A stretch of 64,000 bases of DNA, taken from assembly GCA_023333565.1 (NCBI GenBank), contig JAJKFH010002994.1, positions 1,426,001 through 1,490,000 on the forward strand, written 5' to 3'. The translations under genes were made by a program, and so were the position numbers. Below are positions 1 to 12,449 of the stretch, one piece after another. A model generated the notes under the pieces. That model was not told the DNA's origin. It did not search any database and saw only the letters and a list, made by a program, of their open reading frames with translations. Numbering within the stretch: position 1 is the first letter of the stretch; every line of letters begins with the position of its first letter. Origin of the DNA: Puffinus mauretanicus (lineage: Eukaryota; Chordata; Aves; Procellariiformes; Procellariidae).

Positions 1-310
1 GTCGGCCGTGGGCACTGGCGGGGACATCCAGCACTGCAATGGGGCATTTTTCTCTCCAATATTAAACACCTTCACTTCTGGCATTGGCCTGGTTTTACTA
101 TGTCCGGTTTTAACGACAGAAAAGAACAACCTCTGTGTTTCTATTCACAGCTGGAAGCCTTGCTGTCAGAGGAAAGCTCTGCTGTCAGCCCAGCTTCCCC
201 TGGGATTAAAACCAAGACTAAAAGACCCCAAAGACTACCCCTCCTCCAGCAGCCCCGGCCCCAGCCCTCCCCACCCAGACTCAAGCCCTTCCCTCCAGCC
301 CACCACTTAC
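1..310 (-). other. ATP2A3: ATP2A3 intron 2, proximal part
   Basis: Starts with the exon 2 donor at 309-310 and runs off the window edge. It is C/CT-rich on the plus strand at 230-310. No SERCA exon 3 coding sequence was recognised here. Confidence 0.8.
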
Positions 311-328
311 CTTCTTCTGCAGGGAGCT
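311..328 (-). CDS. ATP2A3: ATP2A3 coding exon 2 (18-nt microexon)
   Basis: Read on the minus strand, an acceptor ending CCGCAG (complement of 329-334) is followed by exactly 18 nt. These complete the split Glu codon and encode L-P-A-E-E plus one base of the next codon, giving ELPAEE(G). The donor GTAAGTGG (complement of 303-310) follows at once. ELP.EE after YGPN is the continuation found in SERCA proteins, and an 18-nt exon 2 is the known SERCA gene structure. Splice signals, length, phase and encoded peptide all agree, so the call is firm despite the tiny size. Gene finders often miss an exon this short. Confidence 0.93.
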
Positions 329-3300
329 CTGCGGGTTTCCATCGGCGGCCCAGCAAGCATAACGAAGTAAAAAATGATAAAAATAAAAAGATTAATTAGC
401 GATTTGGGCCCAGACTAGCAACCCCTTCCCTTACGCCCCAGCAGTCCGTTCAGTACCCCAAAATGCAACTTGTCCTGCACGTATTCCCCCCTCAAGAGAG
501 CTCGTCATCGAACTTCTCAGCCTGACACCAAGTAAGCAGCACTGGACGCTCCTTGCACCAGGGAAACATCATTTCCCTGCTGCACGCGGCTCCGGCAGCG
601 TTTATTCCTGCGCTCAGCCTGCCTACAAAACACTCCTCGGGAGCTGCCCTCTCCAAATCCTGGACACAGAGGTCCAACCATCCCATAAAACGCCCTGCCA
701 GAAACCCAACACGGACCCGCTGGGAACTGTAACTTTCTGACCGCGTTTCCTATTAATCAGTTGTACTTTACAGCCTGCAATGCTCTAGGAAAGAAATCCA
801 AAGCCGATGCTCAGCTGGTCCAAGCCGTCCTCCCGAATCCACCCCGGCGGGTGCAGAGCCTCCATCCACGCTGCTCCCAGCCAAACCCCAGCCCAGGCAC
901 CTGCACAACCTGAAAAAACCCCAAGGGCTCCCGCACACCCGCCACGGTCTCCCCGCGACTCCCACATCCCCGCGGGGTGACCCAAGGGTCCCACGGCCGC
1001 TGGGCAATGCACAAACCCCGGTACCCACCAAGGGCATCGCTCCTGCTTCCCCACCCGTGCAGTCATGGATGTGCTGGCCCTGCCGTGGGCAAGGTTTGGC
1101 CCGGGACTGCAAGGTCCTGCATCCAGGGAGGGCTCAGGAGTGACAACCCCCCCCCCCCGGTTTTGGCTGCTGATGGGTGCTGGCATGGGTGGGTGTCTCT
1201 GTTTGCACCCGCTGTTGCTGCATTCGGGGTGATTCCTCCCAGGGGAGCTGGCAGCCGGACCAAAACCTCTGCCAAGGTGGGGAAATACGGACGTCGCAGC
1301 TGTCTAACGGAAAAGGAAATGCAGGATTCGCAGAGCTGGAGATGGAGAAACCAAAGCCGGAGCCGTGCATCGGCAAAGCCTGGGGAGGGCTGTGCTGGTG
1401 GCTCAAAGGCATCGCAAGGGACAGCGGGGTGCCAGCACCGAGGTGACATGGCACCAGGACAGGGTACCCGCTGCCTCCATCCTTTGGTGCTCCGGGGCAG
1501 GAGGGGACTGGACAGAAACCCCCCAATCCCAAACCTCCCAACGAGGGAAAAATTCAGGCAGAAACCTCCCGAAGAGCTGTCCCAAAGCCTCCGCTGTCTG
1601 CCACCTACTTCTGCGCCCCGTGGGGTGATAATAAAACAAGCTGTTCCTTCAACTCCGTGTGTTTTTGGAGGGAATAAGGGACCGGCTGAAGTTCAAGAGG
1701 CATCGGCCCAAGGCAGACACGCTCGGTGCCCCGTCGCTGGACCAAACGCGGGGTTGTCTCCAAGCACCCCCAGCGCGGAGCTCTGAGCGAGAGTAGGAAG
1801 CGAAACCGGCTCGGCTGTTTTCCATCAGCTATTCTCATTCAGAGAAATGAGAAGGAAAAAAAAAAAAAACAAAACCAAAAAACCCAAAACCAAACCCACC
1901 TTCACTGAACAAACCAGTGAAAACAAGAAGCCTGAACGTTTTTACGCTTCAAAGTACATCAGCTCCCCGGTCTTCACAGAGACACTTACTATGAGTTGTT
2001 TTAAACCCGCGTCCCTCCTAGATAAGGCTACTCCAATCCCCTGCCATCGCAAGGAGCAGACAGACCGGTACGTAACGCCTATAATTATTCTTATAGCAAA
2101 AAAAAAAAATACAATCTTGGAGTGGCTTCAACGTTTCGAATCACTCTGCAGAGCGTGTCAGAAGGAAAGTGGCTCTTCTCCCTTTTGCAGCCGGCTCCTC
2201 TCCACCCCCGGCTTCCTCTCCCCGGCCCAGAGAGCCACCAAAATTAAAAGTCGAAGAGATCTGCTGCTGCTATTTCCATCCAGGCTCCATTTTAAGGGTG
2301 CGAACGTGCGAGGCGAGAGGGCTGGGGGCAGGCGGGGTGCCCCGAGGGAGGCGGCTGGGGTCTCAGCTCTGTCGGGGTGCCCAGGGGTGACTTTCCACCC
2401 CGAGCAGCCACCCAAAACAGCGGTCCTCTTCGGTTCGCATGAATGAGCCGCAACGATGCCCTTTGCAGAGCGGGGGCTTTGCATGAGCTCTTGATTAAAG
2501 CATGAAAACGGGTTTCTGTGAATTCAGGAGGAAACACGTGCAGTGGGGCAGCCAGCCGAAATACCGCCGGTGGCAGAGTGACACTGTGCCATCGCTGTCA
2601 CCAAACCCCAAACATTAGCAACGCTGCTGCAGGCACCTCCCCAAAAAAACCCCAATTTTGAGTACCCTGAGAACCAAGCACCTCCCCTGCCATCAGTGAC
2701 CCCCTCCACCGCCCTTGACGTGGCAGCTCTGCGCCCATTTTGCACCAAATACCCAAAGAAAAAGGGCAGAAAGTCACAATAAACTCACATTTTTGGGTCT
2801 GAATCAACCAAAGCCACCAGAAAACAGGAACATTTTGGGGTTGAAGCTTTCCCTTCTCCCTTCCAAAGTCTCACTAGAAATAAAAGGGTTTGCCACTCGC
2901 CAAAAACCAAGTTTTATGGGAGTTGGCACCGGGCAGGGCAGCAGAGCTGGCACCGCTCCGCCGAGCTGCGGCGCTGCCGTGTCCCACCCGGCCGGGAAAC
3001 CCACCCCGGAGGAGGGGAACCAGCAAAAGCCCAAATCTGCAATTCCCTTGGGACAACACGGTGAGCGCAGGCAGGCTGAAATGGAAACTCCCGGCTGGCA
3101 CCTGAATAGCCCCTTTCTTCGGTGGGTGGCTCAGAGCTCAGCACAGAGATCCTGCTCTGTGCCCAAGCTCCCCACTACGGCCAGAAGACAAATGCAATAA
3201 CACCACCAAGGGTACAAAGTGATAACGCTTGCTCGAAGTACCCCAAAACGGGGCCACCCACTTGCACCGTAAATTTTCAGCTTTCTGAGCTTTCCCCCGG

Positions 3301-6300
3301 TGCGGGACCTGCAGCTTGCGGACGCGTATCTGCAACGTCTCTGCTCCTGCTTTTTTGCATCGCGGCTTTGGAGAGCAGAGCCAAGAAAGTAGAAGGTGAT
3401 GGATGCCTGGTGGCAACCCCTGGAGGTAACGGGACCGTTCCCACCAGCAGAAAAGCAGGCTCCCCGCTGCGTTATCGAGCAGTGCAGGCAGCCCTGGCTC
3501 CACCACAAAATATCGATAACGAGATGCTCTAAGGGCACGCAACAAGCCCGGCCACCCTGGGCAGACGTGGGGCTGGCGTCGGGCTATTTTAACCAGAGGT
3601 TAATCTCTAGCTCCTGCCAACTCAAACAGGGCTGGCAGCCCGCGGGCTGGCGCCTGCAACATGGCAGGGCACAGCAATCAGGTGATGAAAAGGTAAATAA
3701 ATACGGGTGCCACCCACGAGCGAGGCAGCGCGGGTACAGCCTGCCGCCCCGGGACTCTGCGACAGCCTTCGTGTCCCCAAGGAGACCCTGCCCCGCTTTC
3801 CGGACCAAAGCAAACAAATAAAATGCGACAGGGTGGCATTGGGGTTGCTTTAAGGAAATGTTTGAGTTTTTCCTGCTGTAATAGGATCAAAAATCCCCGG
3901 AGCAGCACAGTCCTACAGCAGCCGGCGTTTCTCTGTCGTGCATTAAGGTATCGCATGCCACTCTGCTTTTGGGGAAACTGAGGCACGAAGCGACACTCTC
4001 CCAGGCCAGCGCACGGCAAAGCAAACTCTGGTGCACGCTCAGACCCGGCGTGTGACCCACAACAGCAAACGTCTTGCAAGGTGAACACTGAAATACCGTT
4101 TTCCCCACCGTTTCAGGAGCTTCTCTAGGATAAAATTAGATTTCCCTTATGGGAAAGCCTTCTGCCACCAAGTGATGCGGGAAGGGTAACGGCACGGTGC
4201 CCACCGTGGGGGATAACGATGAGCATCACGCCTGGGCTCAGCTTTCTGCTCCAAATAACTTCCTTCGAGCCATATTTCTATGTTGTAAACTCTTTTTTTT
4301 TTTTTTTTTCCCTGCCTTTAATTTCTTTTTCCGTATGCAGGGAAGGGGAAACGGATGGGCAAAACAAGGGACGCATCCAATTCCCGGACTTTGCCTACAG
4401 GCAGGAAAAAGGGCTCAAGAAAGTAGTGAAAAGAGTAAAAAAAAAACTAAAATATCCCCAGCTGGGAGAGCAGCCCCCCTCCCGTGACACAAACCAGGAA
4501 CCCAGGCAGGGCTGCTCTGGGATCCTTCCACCGTCCTGCAAGACACCAGGCAGAATAAATTGTTATTTTAACTGGCTGCCTTTCCCAGGGCCGGCTGCGC
4601 TGGAAGGATCCCATCCCGGAGGGACGGCTGCTCTGCTTCATCCCCGCTGACAGCCGGCACCGCCGCACAGCTCCGGTGCTCCGTAAAACTGCCGGATTGC
4701 ACAACCGGGAAAGGCTTTACCGGGTTGTTTGAAAGCAAACTCAGCCCATCACCTGCTTGGTGTAAATCCTGCCTGGGGATGGAGGCGGGAAGCTGCTCAT
4801 CACCTCGCACGGTCGCCCTCGAGTGTAAAAAACCAGCGTTGGCAAATGAATCCCGGGTGTTTTAGCGTTATCTGGGATAACAAACACTCAAAGCCTAACG
4901 GTGCTGATGCGACCTGATGTTCACAGAGGACGAAGCGCAGTTATCTACAGGCCGCGGCTGTGTATTGCTTAAATTAACCCACACGGCTTTGCTTTTACGT
5001 GCAGCTTCACGCCTCAGCACCCCTGGAGACCGGCCGGCACCTCGCGTCTCGCCCAGGCTCCGACCACGCGTCGGGGCAGGAGGCGGCTCCGCTCGGGAAG
5101 AGCGGGACCTTCAGGCTGCAGCTAAAGGGACTTTTTTTGAGGTTGCTTCAGCTTCTTTGGCCGAGGTGCCACCCTCTACCTGCCCTGGCCCCACTTTGCC
5201 TGCTGGAGCCCAGCCCGGCTGGAGGGGAAGCCGGACCCACGGACGCCATGTGCTATCGCGGCAAGACGCAGAGATAAGGACACTGCCGAGCCGAATTAGT
5301 CGCTTACCAAAAAAACCCCAGCCATTAAACCCCCCAGCAGCCATCCCTCCCAACCACAGCGGGGCGGGGGGCTGCCCCGGGGCACCCCTATCACAGGGAG
5401 GGGGGCTCGCCGGCCCCGACCGCAGCGAGAGGGGCCGAGGGGAGGGCAGGGCTGGCAGAGCGGCTGGCACACCCCAACCGCCCACGCGTGGAAACCCCAT
5501 CCCCGGGCGGGCGCAGCTGCGGCGGGCGCGTGTGGGGCACGTGAGGCCGCCGGGCTGCGGCAAGCGGCGTCTCCAGCTGCGCCCCAAGGAAAACAGCAAT
5601 TAACCGTGCATTAAAAAGCACCTCGCGGGTACAGGCATCCTCGTGCCGAGCTCTGCTTTGCACCACAACCCGCTCCCAGAGGATCCCGCTCTTCCCTGGG
5701 TCCTCCATCATCCCCAAGGAGCCAGTCCCAAATCCACGGGTGCTTTTCCTCCTGCGTCTCTCCCTCCCGAGCGAAGGCGGTGGTGGCCGTGGGTGTGCCA
5801 TGGGTGGGGGAAGCACCTCCGGCCGCCGGCACCTTATTTGCTTACCGCCTCGCAGCTGCTTTTTCCTGCGCGTCGGGTGAGTTTTGGTTACCCCGGCTGC
5901 CCGCGACAGCCGCTCGCTCGGGGCTGCTTCGAAAGGCGGCTGGGAGATAAAAGGAACGAGATACAACCCCCCTCCCACGGCAAACACCGGCGGTTTGCTG
6001 TTCCTGTAACTCAGCCCTGCTCGAGCTCTGCCCCGTGCTTTGCAAAAGCCCGGTGCCCCCCCCGGCTGGGGAAGCCACAGCCCCCCCCAAAAAAAAGCAA
6101 ATTTGGGGCCAGAGGAAGCGCTGGGGATGGCGGCAACCCGGGGTGGCACCTGAGGATGGTTAGGAGAGGTTTAGGGAGCAGAAATGTCCTTGCTGTTTTC
6201 CAGCAAGGGGTGAAATGATCCAACTGGTTTTGTGGCTGGCACCCAGATGCCGTAAATGACTGGCAATAAAATCAGCCCCCAAAAATTTCGGGTTTGGGTC

Positions 6301-9300
6301 ACAGAGCTTCCCGCGGCAGTCGGGGCTCTGGACCGACTCCTCCTACCCTCATGCTGCTCTTCCAAACCCACCGGTATGGAACCAGTATGGAACCCAGCCC
6401 AACACCATCGGTCCCTCCAGGATGGTGACGGGGTCCCAGGGGAGAACAGGTACGTTCGGGCACCCGCAGCCCCGCTGCGATGGTCGGAGGGGAGAAGCCG
6501 AAAGGCTCATTTGTTCCTTTTCTGGCCAGCTAAGCTTTTCTCGGCAGGTCAGGGAATAGGAGACGCAGTTGTCCTGGATGTGCCCCTCAACGGCAGCGAG
6601 GCACCGTGCAAACCCGGCCCCGCGGTATCTCCTTTTCCTTGGAAAATCAGCACGTCGCCGTGCCGAAGGAGAAGCCACCACCACCACGTCCCGCTGTCCG
6701 GGTAGAGGGAAACGGGGATGGAGGTGGGAGTGCGGCATCGGACCGATGGTCCAAGGAGCTGTGTGAAATAAATAAGGAAAAACTTGCCCATTCCACCCCA
6801 AACTTCCCTTCCTTTACCCTTGGGAATGGCTCATCCCCAAAACGTGGGATAGGACGAGCTTCCCTCCGCTGCGGTGCAGGCCCCGAGCATCCTCCTCCCG
6901 CGCCACGGGGAAAAGCAAATCGTCCCCCCGCCGATAACCCACCTCCTTGCCTTAATGCTGCGAAAACAAGGGGAGAAGATTTTGCCCATATTGCCCCCAA
7001 AAATGAAGCCACCGCTCAGGCTCGCAGCTCCGGTGCCCCCGTGGCGTTTGCAAGAAGAAAGTCTTGGAGAAATTTAGGGGAAAATCCCTGGGGAAATGGG
7101 GCTGCAAATGGTGGCCTCGTCCCCCCCATCCCCGTCGGCACCCGCTGCGGATCCCCGGGCTGGTTTCGGGAGTGGGAGGCAGCGGGGCGGAGGAAACCCG
7201 CGGCTCCAGCCTGGGATGGATTATTTGAGCAAACTAAAAGCAGCGGTTTGTTCCCTCCTGCACCAACGCAGTGGAAAGAATTTCCAGCTCCGGCTCCCGG
7301 GTGGAAAAGCTAAAAATCTGCGTTTAAATAGTAACAGGTTTTGGAAAAAGAAAAAAAAACAAAACAAAACAAAACAAAAAAAACCCCCACACCACAGGAG
7401 CTTGTATAAAATAAAGCTTAAGCTGGGGTGGGGGTTTTTTTTAGTTTTGGGGTTGTGTTGGGGTTTTTTTAGCTTCTCCTTTTCTCTGCGTCGAGCAGAC
7501 CCTTTCCGTAACCTCGGGGAAAGGTGAGGGAGCGACTCTGCCGCGTTTGGGAAACTTCTGCCAGACCTGCCACAACCCCAGCCCAAAGGGCACGCTGCCA
7601 TTTCAGTACATCCTCTTCTTGCACCCTACAGATACCAGTTTATTTCCTCCTTTATTGCCCTAAAACTATTTTTTCCCGTCGATACCCAGTGGTAAGCGTT
7701 AAGTAATGTGGGGTTTTTTTGCCCAGTAATGTTTTTCCACCCTTTCGGGCTCCTGCCCTCGGCCGCTCGGCTCTCAGCCGCCCCCCGCACCCCGAGCGCG
7801 ATGCCCAGATGCCACCAGATGCCAAAACCCCTCCGACCCGGCACGGTGGCACAAAAGCACCATCCAGGCTGGGGAAAAACGCTACGGTGAATTCATAACC
7901 CGCGACGGACCGCCACACGCCACCACAAAGGGCCGCGCGCAGCGAGTCCAACACCCGCCGACAGAAAATTTAATAACATTTTCCTGGCGGCGCCAGGGAA
8001 CGGTTTAGGAAACCCAACACGGGGAGCTGGCGGTGCCAGGAGCCCCGGCGATGCCCCGCGCTGCCGGCTCGGCTCGGCCGCCCGTCCCTGCCCCGCACCG
8101 GGAGGCTTCAAACGCCCCAGGGGAGGAATTTCAGCATCAAAAATGGGGTTGCAGCTTTCAGCTGAATTCTGCAAGACTTGGGGAAGAGCAAGGTGGGACT
8201 GTGTTTGGGTTTGGGGTTTTTTTTTTCCTAAAAAATAGAAAAAAAGGGGCTGAAAAGGCAACTAAGAAAATGAGACTGGGATGCATTTTCAAATTAGGAT
8301 GCATTTGCTCCTGGAGCAGAGGTGCTGCTCAGCACGCAGCAAAGGGCTGCTGCGGCTCAGTGCGGGGGACAGCAGCCCCCAAACTGCCTCCCCGAGGATC
8401 CGGTGAGTGTTTACACTGAGCCGAGCATCTTCGATGAGGCTGTAAGCAGAGGATATCGCACTTGCACGGCATGCAAAATCAAACAATAAAATAAAAAATG
8501 AATAATAAAAATAAAAAATGAATAATAAAAATAAAAAGTGAATAATAAAAATACAAAATGAATAATAAAAATACAAAATGAATAATAAAAATTAAAAACG
8601 GATAATAAAAATAAAAATAATTTTTAAAAGAAAAAATAAAAATAAAAATAAAAATAAATAATTAATAACTAATAAGTAATAAAAATAAAAATAAAAAATA
8701 AAATAATTTTGAAAATAAAAAATAAAAACAGATAATGAATAAATAATAAATAATAAAAATAAATAATAAATTATAATAATAAATGTAGCCAAAGTTTTCC
8801 ACTAGCCAAGCGCCGCGGAAGGCGCGGGTGGCTCCTGGTCGCCGCACCCAGCAGCGCAGGCGCGTCCCGCGGGCAGCACCCCCGCTCACAGGACATTTCC
8901 TCCGCCGCCCCACGGGGCTCAGGGACCAGCCGGCCCAGGGGCTCTCGCATTAAAACACTCGGTAGCCACCTCTCCAGGAGAACAGAGGCAGGGAAGGGGT
9001 TCCCTCCCCCCCGCTGTAGGGTGCCCACCTCGCCGTGCGACTCCAAACCCTCACGCCCCAAACCCTGCCCTCGGGAAGGGCTTTGACGCCCCAGCCCACC
9101 TCGCGCCTCAGCCTGCCTCAAAGAACACCAAACGTCCTCCCCTCCCCCCGAAAGCGGCCCACCCCGCAGCCCTCATGGCACAGCCCAGCAATTAATTCCC
9201 TTTGCCATTTTTTTTTTTTCGCTCGGCATTTCGCACGGGGCAGGTTTTGGATGGAATTGCAACCGGTGTGGATCCATCCCGGCATCACCACCGCCTCCTC

Positions 9301-12211
9301 GGACACCTGTAAGAACCAAACCAGGGGGGTTTGCAAGATGAAAGCCCCCAAAAGCAAAGCCCCCAAACCAATAACCTCAATTAAAAAAGAAAAAAAAAAA
9401 AAAAAAAGAATTACAAACTATTGCTTTTAAATCCAACCAGCGTTTTTTTCCTTTCCCTACCAAGATGAGGAAGCTGCTCTCTCCCTCTGCTCCAAAAACT
9501 GGTATCTTAATAGACATCCTAATAGGTATCTTAATAGATATCCTAATAGGTATCTTAATAGATATCCTAATTGATCCCGAGCCACAGCGTGCGAGCTGGG
9601 CTGTGTATTTATGGATCAGGAAAACCCGACCTTTGCAGGGTTGGGAGGAGACCCTGCCCCGAGCTCGGGGCCGAAGGGAGCCGACTCCATCCCAAAAATG
9701 CAGAGGTCTGGAGGGGGTGGGTTTGGGTTTGGGGTTTTTTTCTATTTGTTTGTTTTCTGGAGGAAATGCCTCCGCCGCGGCAAACCTTCGCGAAATTCAG
9801 AAGTTTGGGTACGGCATCTCAACCCATCTCCCATCTGCTGGTAAACGGAATCAGGCTGATAAGACACGGCCAGTGGATCCCCAGGGTGGGGCATCCTCCG
9901 ACCCTGACCACGCGGGCGTTGATGAGCTGCCTTTCGACTCAATTAACTCAAACGGAGATTATTATTATTATTAATTTCTTTTTCAGAACTCCTTGCCCTG
10001 GCTGACCTGGCTCCCCCCGCCCCCCCATTTGCTTTTTCTGGTATCTGTTCTCAGAGCACCGTCTATTTTCAGCAACCCTCTTGGATGGGTTTTCATGGAA
10101 AATGAAGTCTACCCTGCCCTCCGTTTAGATTATATCAGAAGAAAAAAATTTCTGTAGGATAGAAAAGATTTTTCTGGATGGGAAAAAGGGGCCGGTTGGA
10201 CAATTAATGCTTGTCATGGATGAACTCTCCGGGGATCACACATCTCCCTGCAGCTGAAGCAGTTCCTTTCCTGGAGCGAGATACCCGGAGATCCCTGGAA
10301 ACATGAGTCCCATCTAGGCTTTTTCCATAATCTCCTTCCAAATATGTATAATACCTCTGTGCGTGTCTATAAGGATGAAATATTTTATATATATGTGTGT
10401 GTGTATACACATAGATACCTATATACATTTGCGTATAAGGATAAAATTTTTTATATATGTGTACGTATACCTAGATACCTATATACATTTGTATAAGGAT
10501 AAAATCTTTTTTATATATGTGTATATATACACACACACATTTGCGTATAAAATCTTATATATATGTGTATATATACATAGATACGTATATACATTTGTGT
10601 ACAAGGATAATATCTTTTACATATATGTGTGTATACATAGATACCTGTATACATTTATGTCAAGAAGGGGTGAAAAAGGGAAGAATAATTTCAATTAAGC
10701 TTTTATAGATAAGAGAGGAGCCCCAGAACAGCCTGAGCCGGCACTGCAGAGCGGCCCCATCTCCCCCCGGCTCACGCAGGGCTCCCCTCGGAGGGGAGCC
10801 CATCAAAACACTGCTGCTCCTCGGCCGGGGTTTCCATTTACCTGCGGGCACCAGAAGGTCCCTGACCTCCAAAGCCTGCAAAAGCCCAGAAAAACCTACA
10901 AAATCCCAAAGGACGCGGTGTCCCGAGGGGAACCCTCTGCTCCATCGCTTCCCCCCTCCCACCCCGCCCCGCTGAGCCCGCCTTTTTTATTTTTATGTTT
11001 CCACTCACTCCCCACATTTTCCTTATTTTAGACCTTCTGTTGACTTGGAGGTTGCAAAGTGGAAAAAGAAAAGTGCAAGCAGGCAGGTAAAGGGAGGGTT
11101 ATCCCGAGCCCGGCTGCCCGTCTCTCGGGGACGGGCGCTGCCCACTTGGCAAAATCCAGCTGAGCCGACGTTTTACAGGGCAAATCCCCCGGGATTCGGC
11201 CATCGCCGGCCGCCGGAGGGGCCGGAGTGACTGCTCAGCTAATTGAGTTCCTCCTCGAGGATCTCTGTGCTTTCGCTCCCCGCGGCGAAGGAAGCAGAAA
11301 AGAGAATCTCCCCCACCCACGCACCCCTCCCAAAAAAATAACTGATTTTTATCAGCAACAAATGCAAGAAAAACTGTTTCCAAACCAGAAGAAGAAAAAA
11401 ACAAAACAAAAAACCCTTCCCATATAATAAAGCAAATACATAACATACAAAACACAGCCCTTGCATTTGCTCGGAGGGCAGCTCTGCAAGTGCTCCAGGG
11501 ATTTTCTCCAACAAGATAAGAAGAAAAAAAAAAAAAAAAGGGCATTTTGGCCATCCACCTCCCCAGGAGGACATGGCCCAGCCATGGGGACTGGTCCCAG
11601 CACAAGGGACAGCTTTCCCACCCAGTCTGGCCACAGCCGGTGGCGTTGGGGAGCGCAGGGATGCGCTGGAGGTGGTTTCACCGGGATGGAGCAAAACCCG
11701 TCAGCGCCGGGGCTGCCCCTGGCACCGCGTCCCCCGCCGCTCCCGCAGCCGCCCGGGCAAGGACGCCCGACACAACCCTGCCCTTCGGTCCCAATTAACT
11801 CACATCCCTTCCCCGCCTCCCCCCCGACCGCCGGTTTAAAATACACATCGTGGCTAAATAGCAGGAAACACCCAAAGCAAAAATACCGCGGACAGGAACC
11901 CAGGGGCACCGGGGACACGCAGGAGCAAGAAGCGGATTTCCTCCCCAAAACATCGCACCTCCGATGCTGGCGGTGACCCTGCCGCGCGGCTGGGCCGGGC
12001 CACCAGCGCGGTGGCACGCGTCCTCGAGTGCCTTCACCCTTCAGAGCCCGAGATGGGCTCGGACCTCTTAGCTCCCCGGGAGAATAAATATCTTTTTATT
12101 GTCTTGTGGTTTGCTTCCTCTCCATAAAGGGACCTTTTATCCAAAGGTGTCCTACCGTGACTTGCAAATGTTGGGCGGGGGAGGGGAAATTATATACATA
12201 CATTTTTTTTT

Positions 12212-12244
<33 letters not shown>

Positions 12245-12414
12245 GTATAAAATCTCAAATGGGATAGAGAGATATACAGGTATAATCTCAAATGGGGGGA
12301 GGAGAGAGAGAGAGATAATCTCAAATAGGAGATACAGATATATATATAAAAAATCCCAAATGGGAGATATAGAGAAATAGATATAGATAGAGAGATAGAT
12401 GCATAGATAGATAG

Positions 12415-12449
<35 letters not shown>

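Noticed and set aside
977..1786. 269-codon plus-strand ORF in ATP2A3 intron 1
   Set aside because: Antisense inside an intron, with composition like its surroundings and no motif or domain.
9465..9974. 169-codon ORF with repeated Ile-Leu-Ile-Asp pattern
   Set aside because: The pattern is just translation of the 24-nt DNA repeat; the remainder has no similarity.
10800..10850. CTCCTCGGCCGGGG considered as ATP2A3 exon 2
   Set aside because: It resembles a reverse-complement ELPAEE codon run but lacks the correct 18-nt length and flanking splice sites; the real exon is at 311-328.
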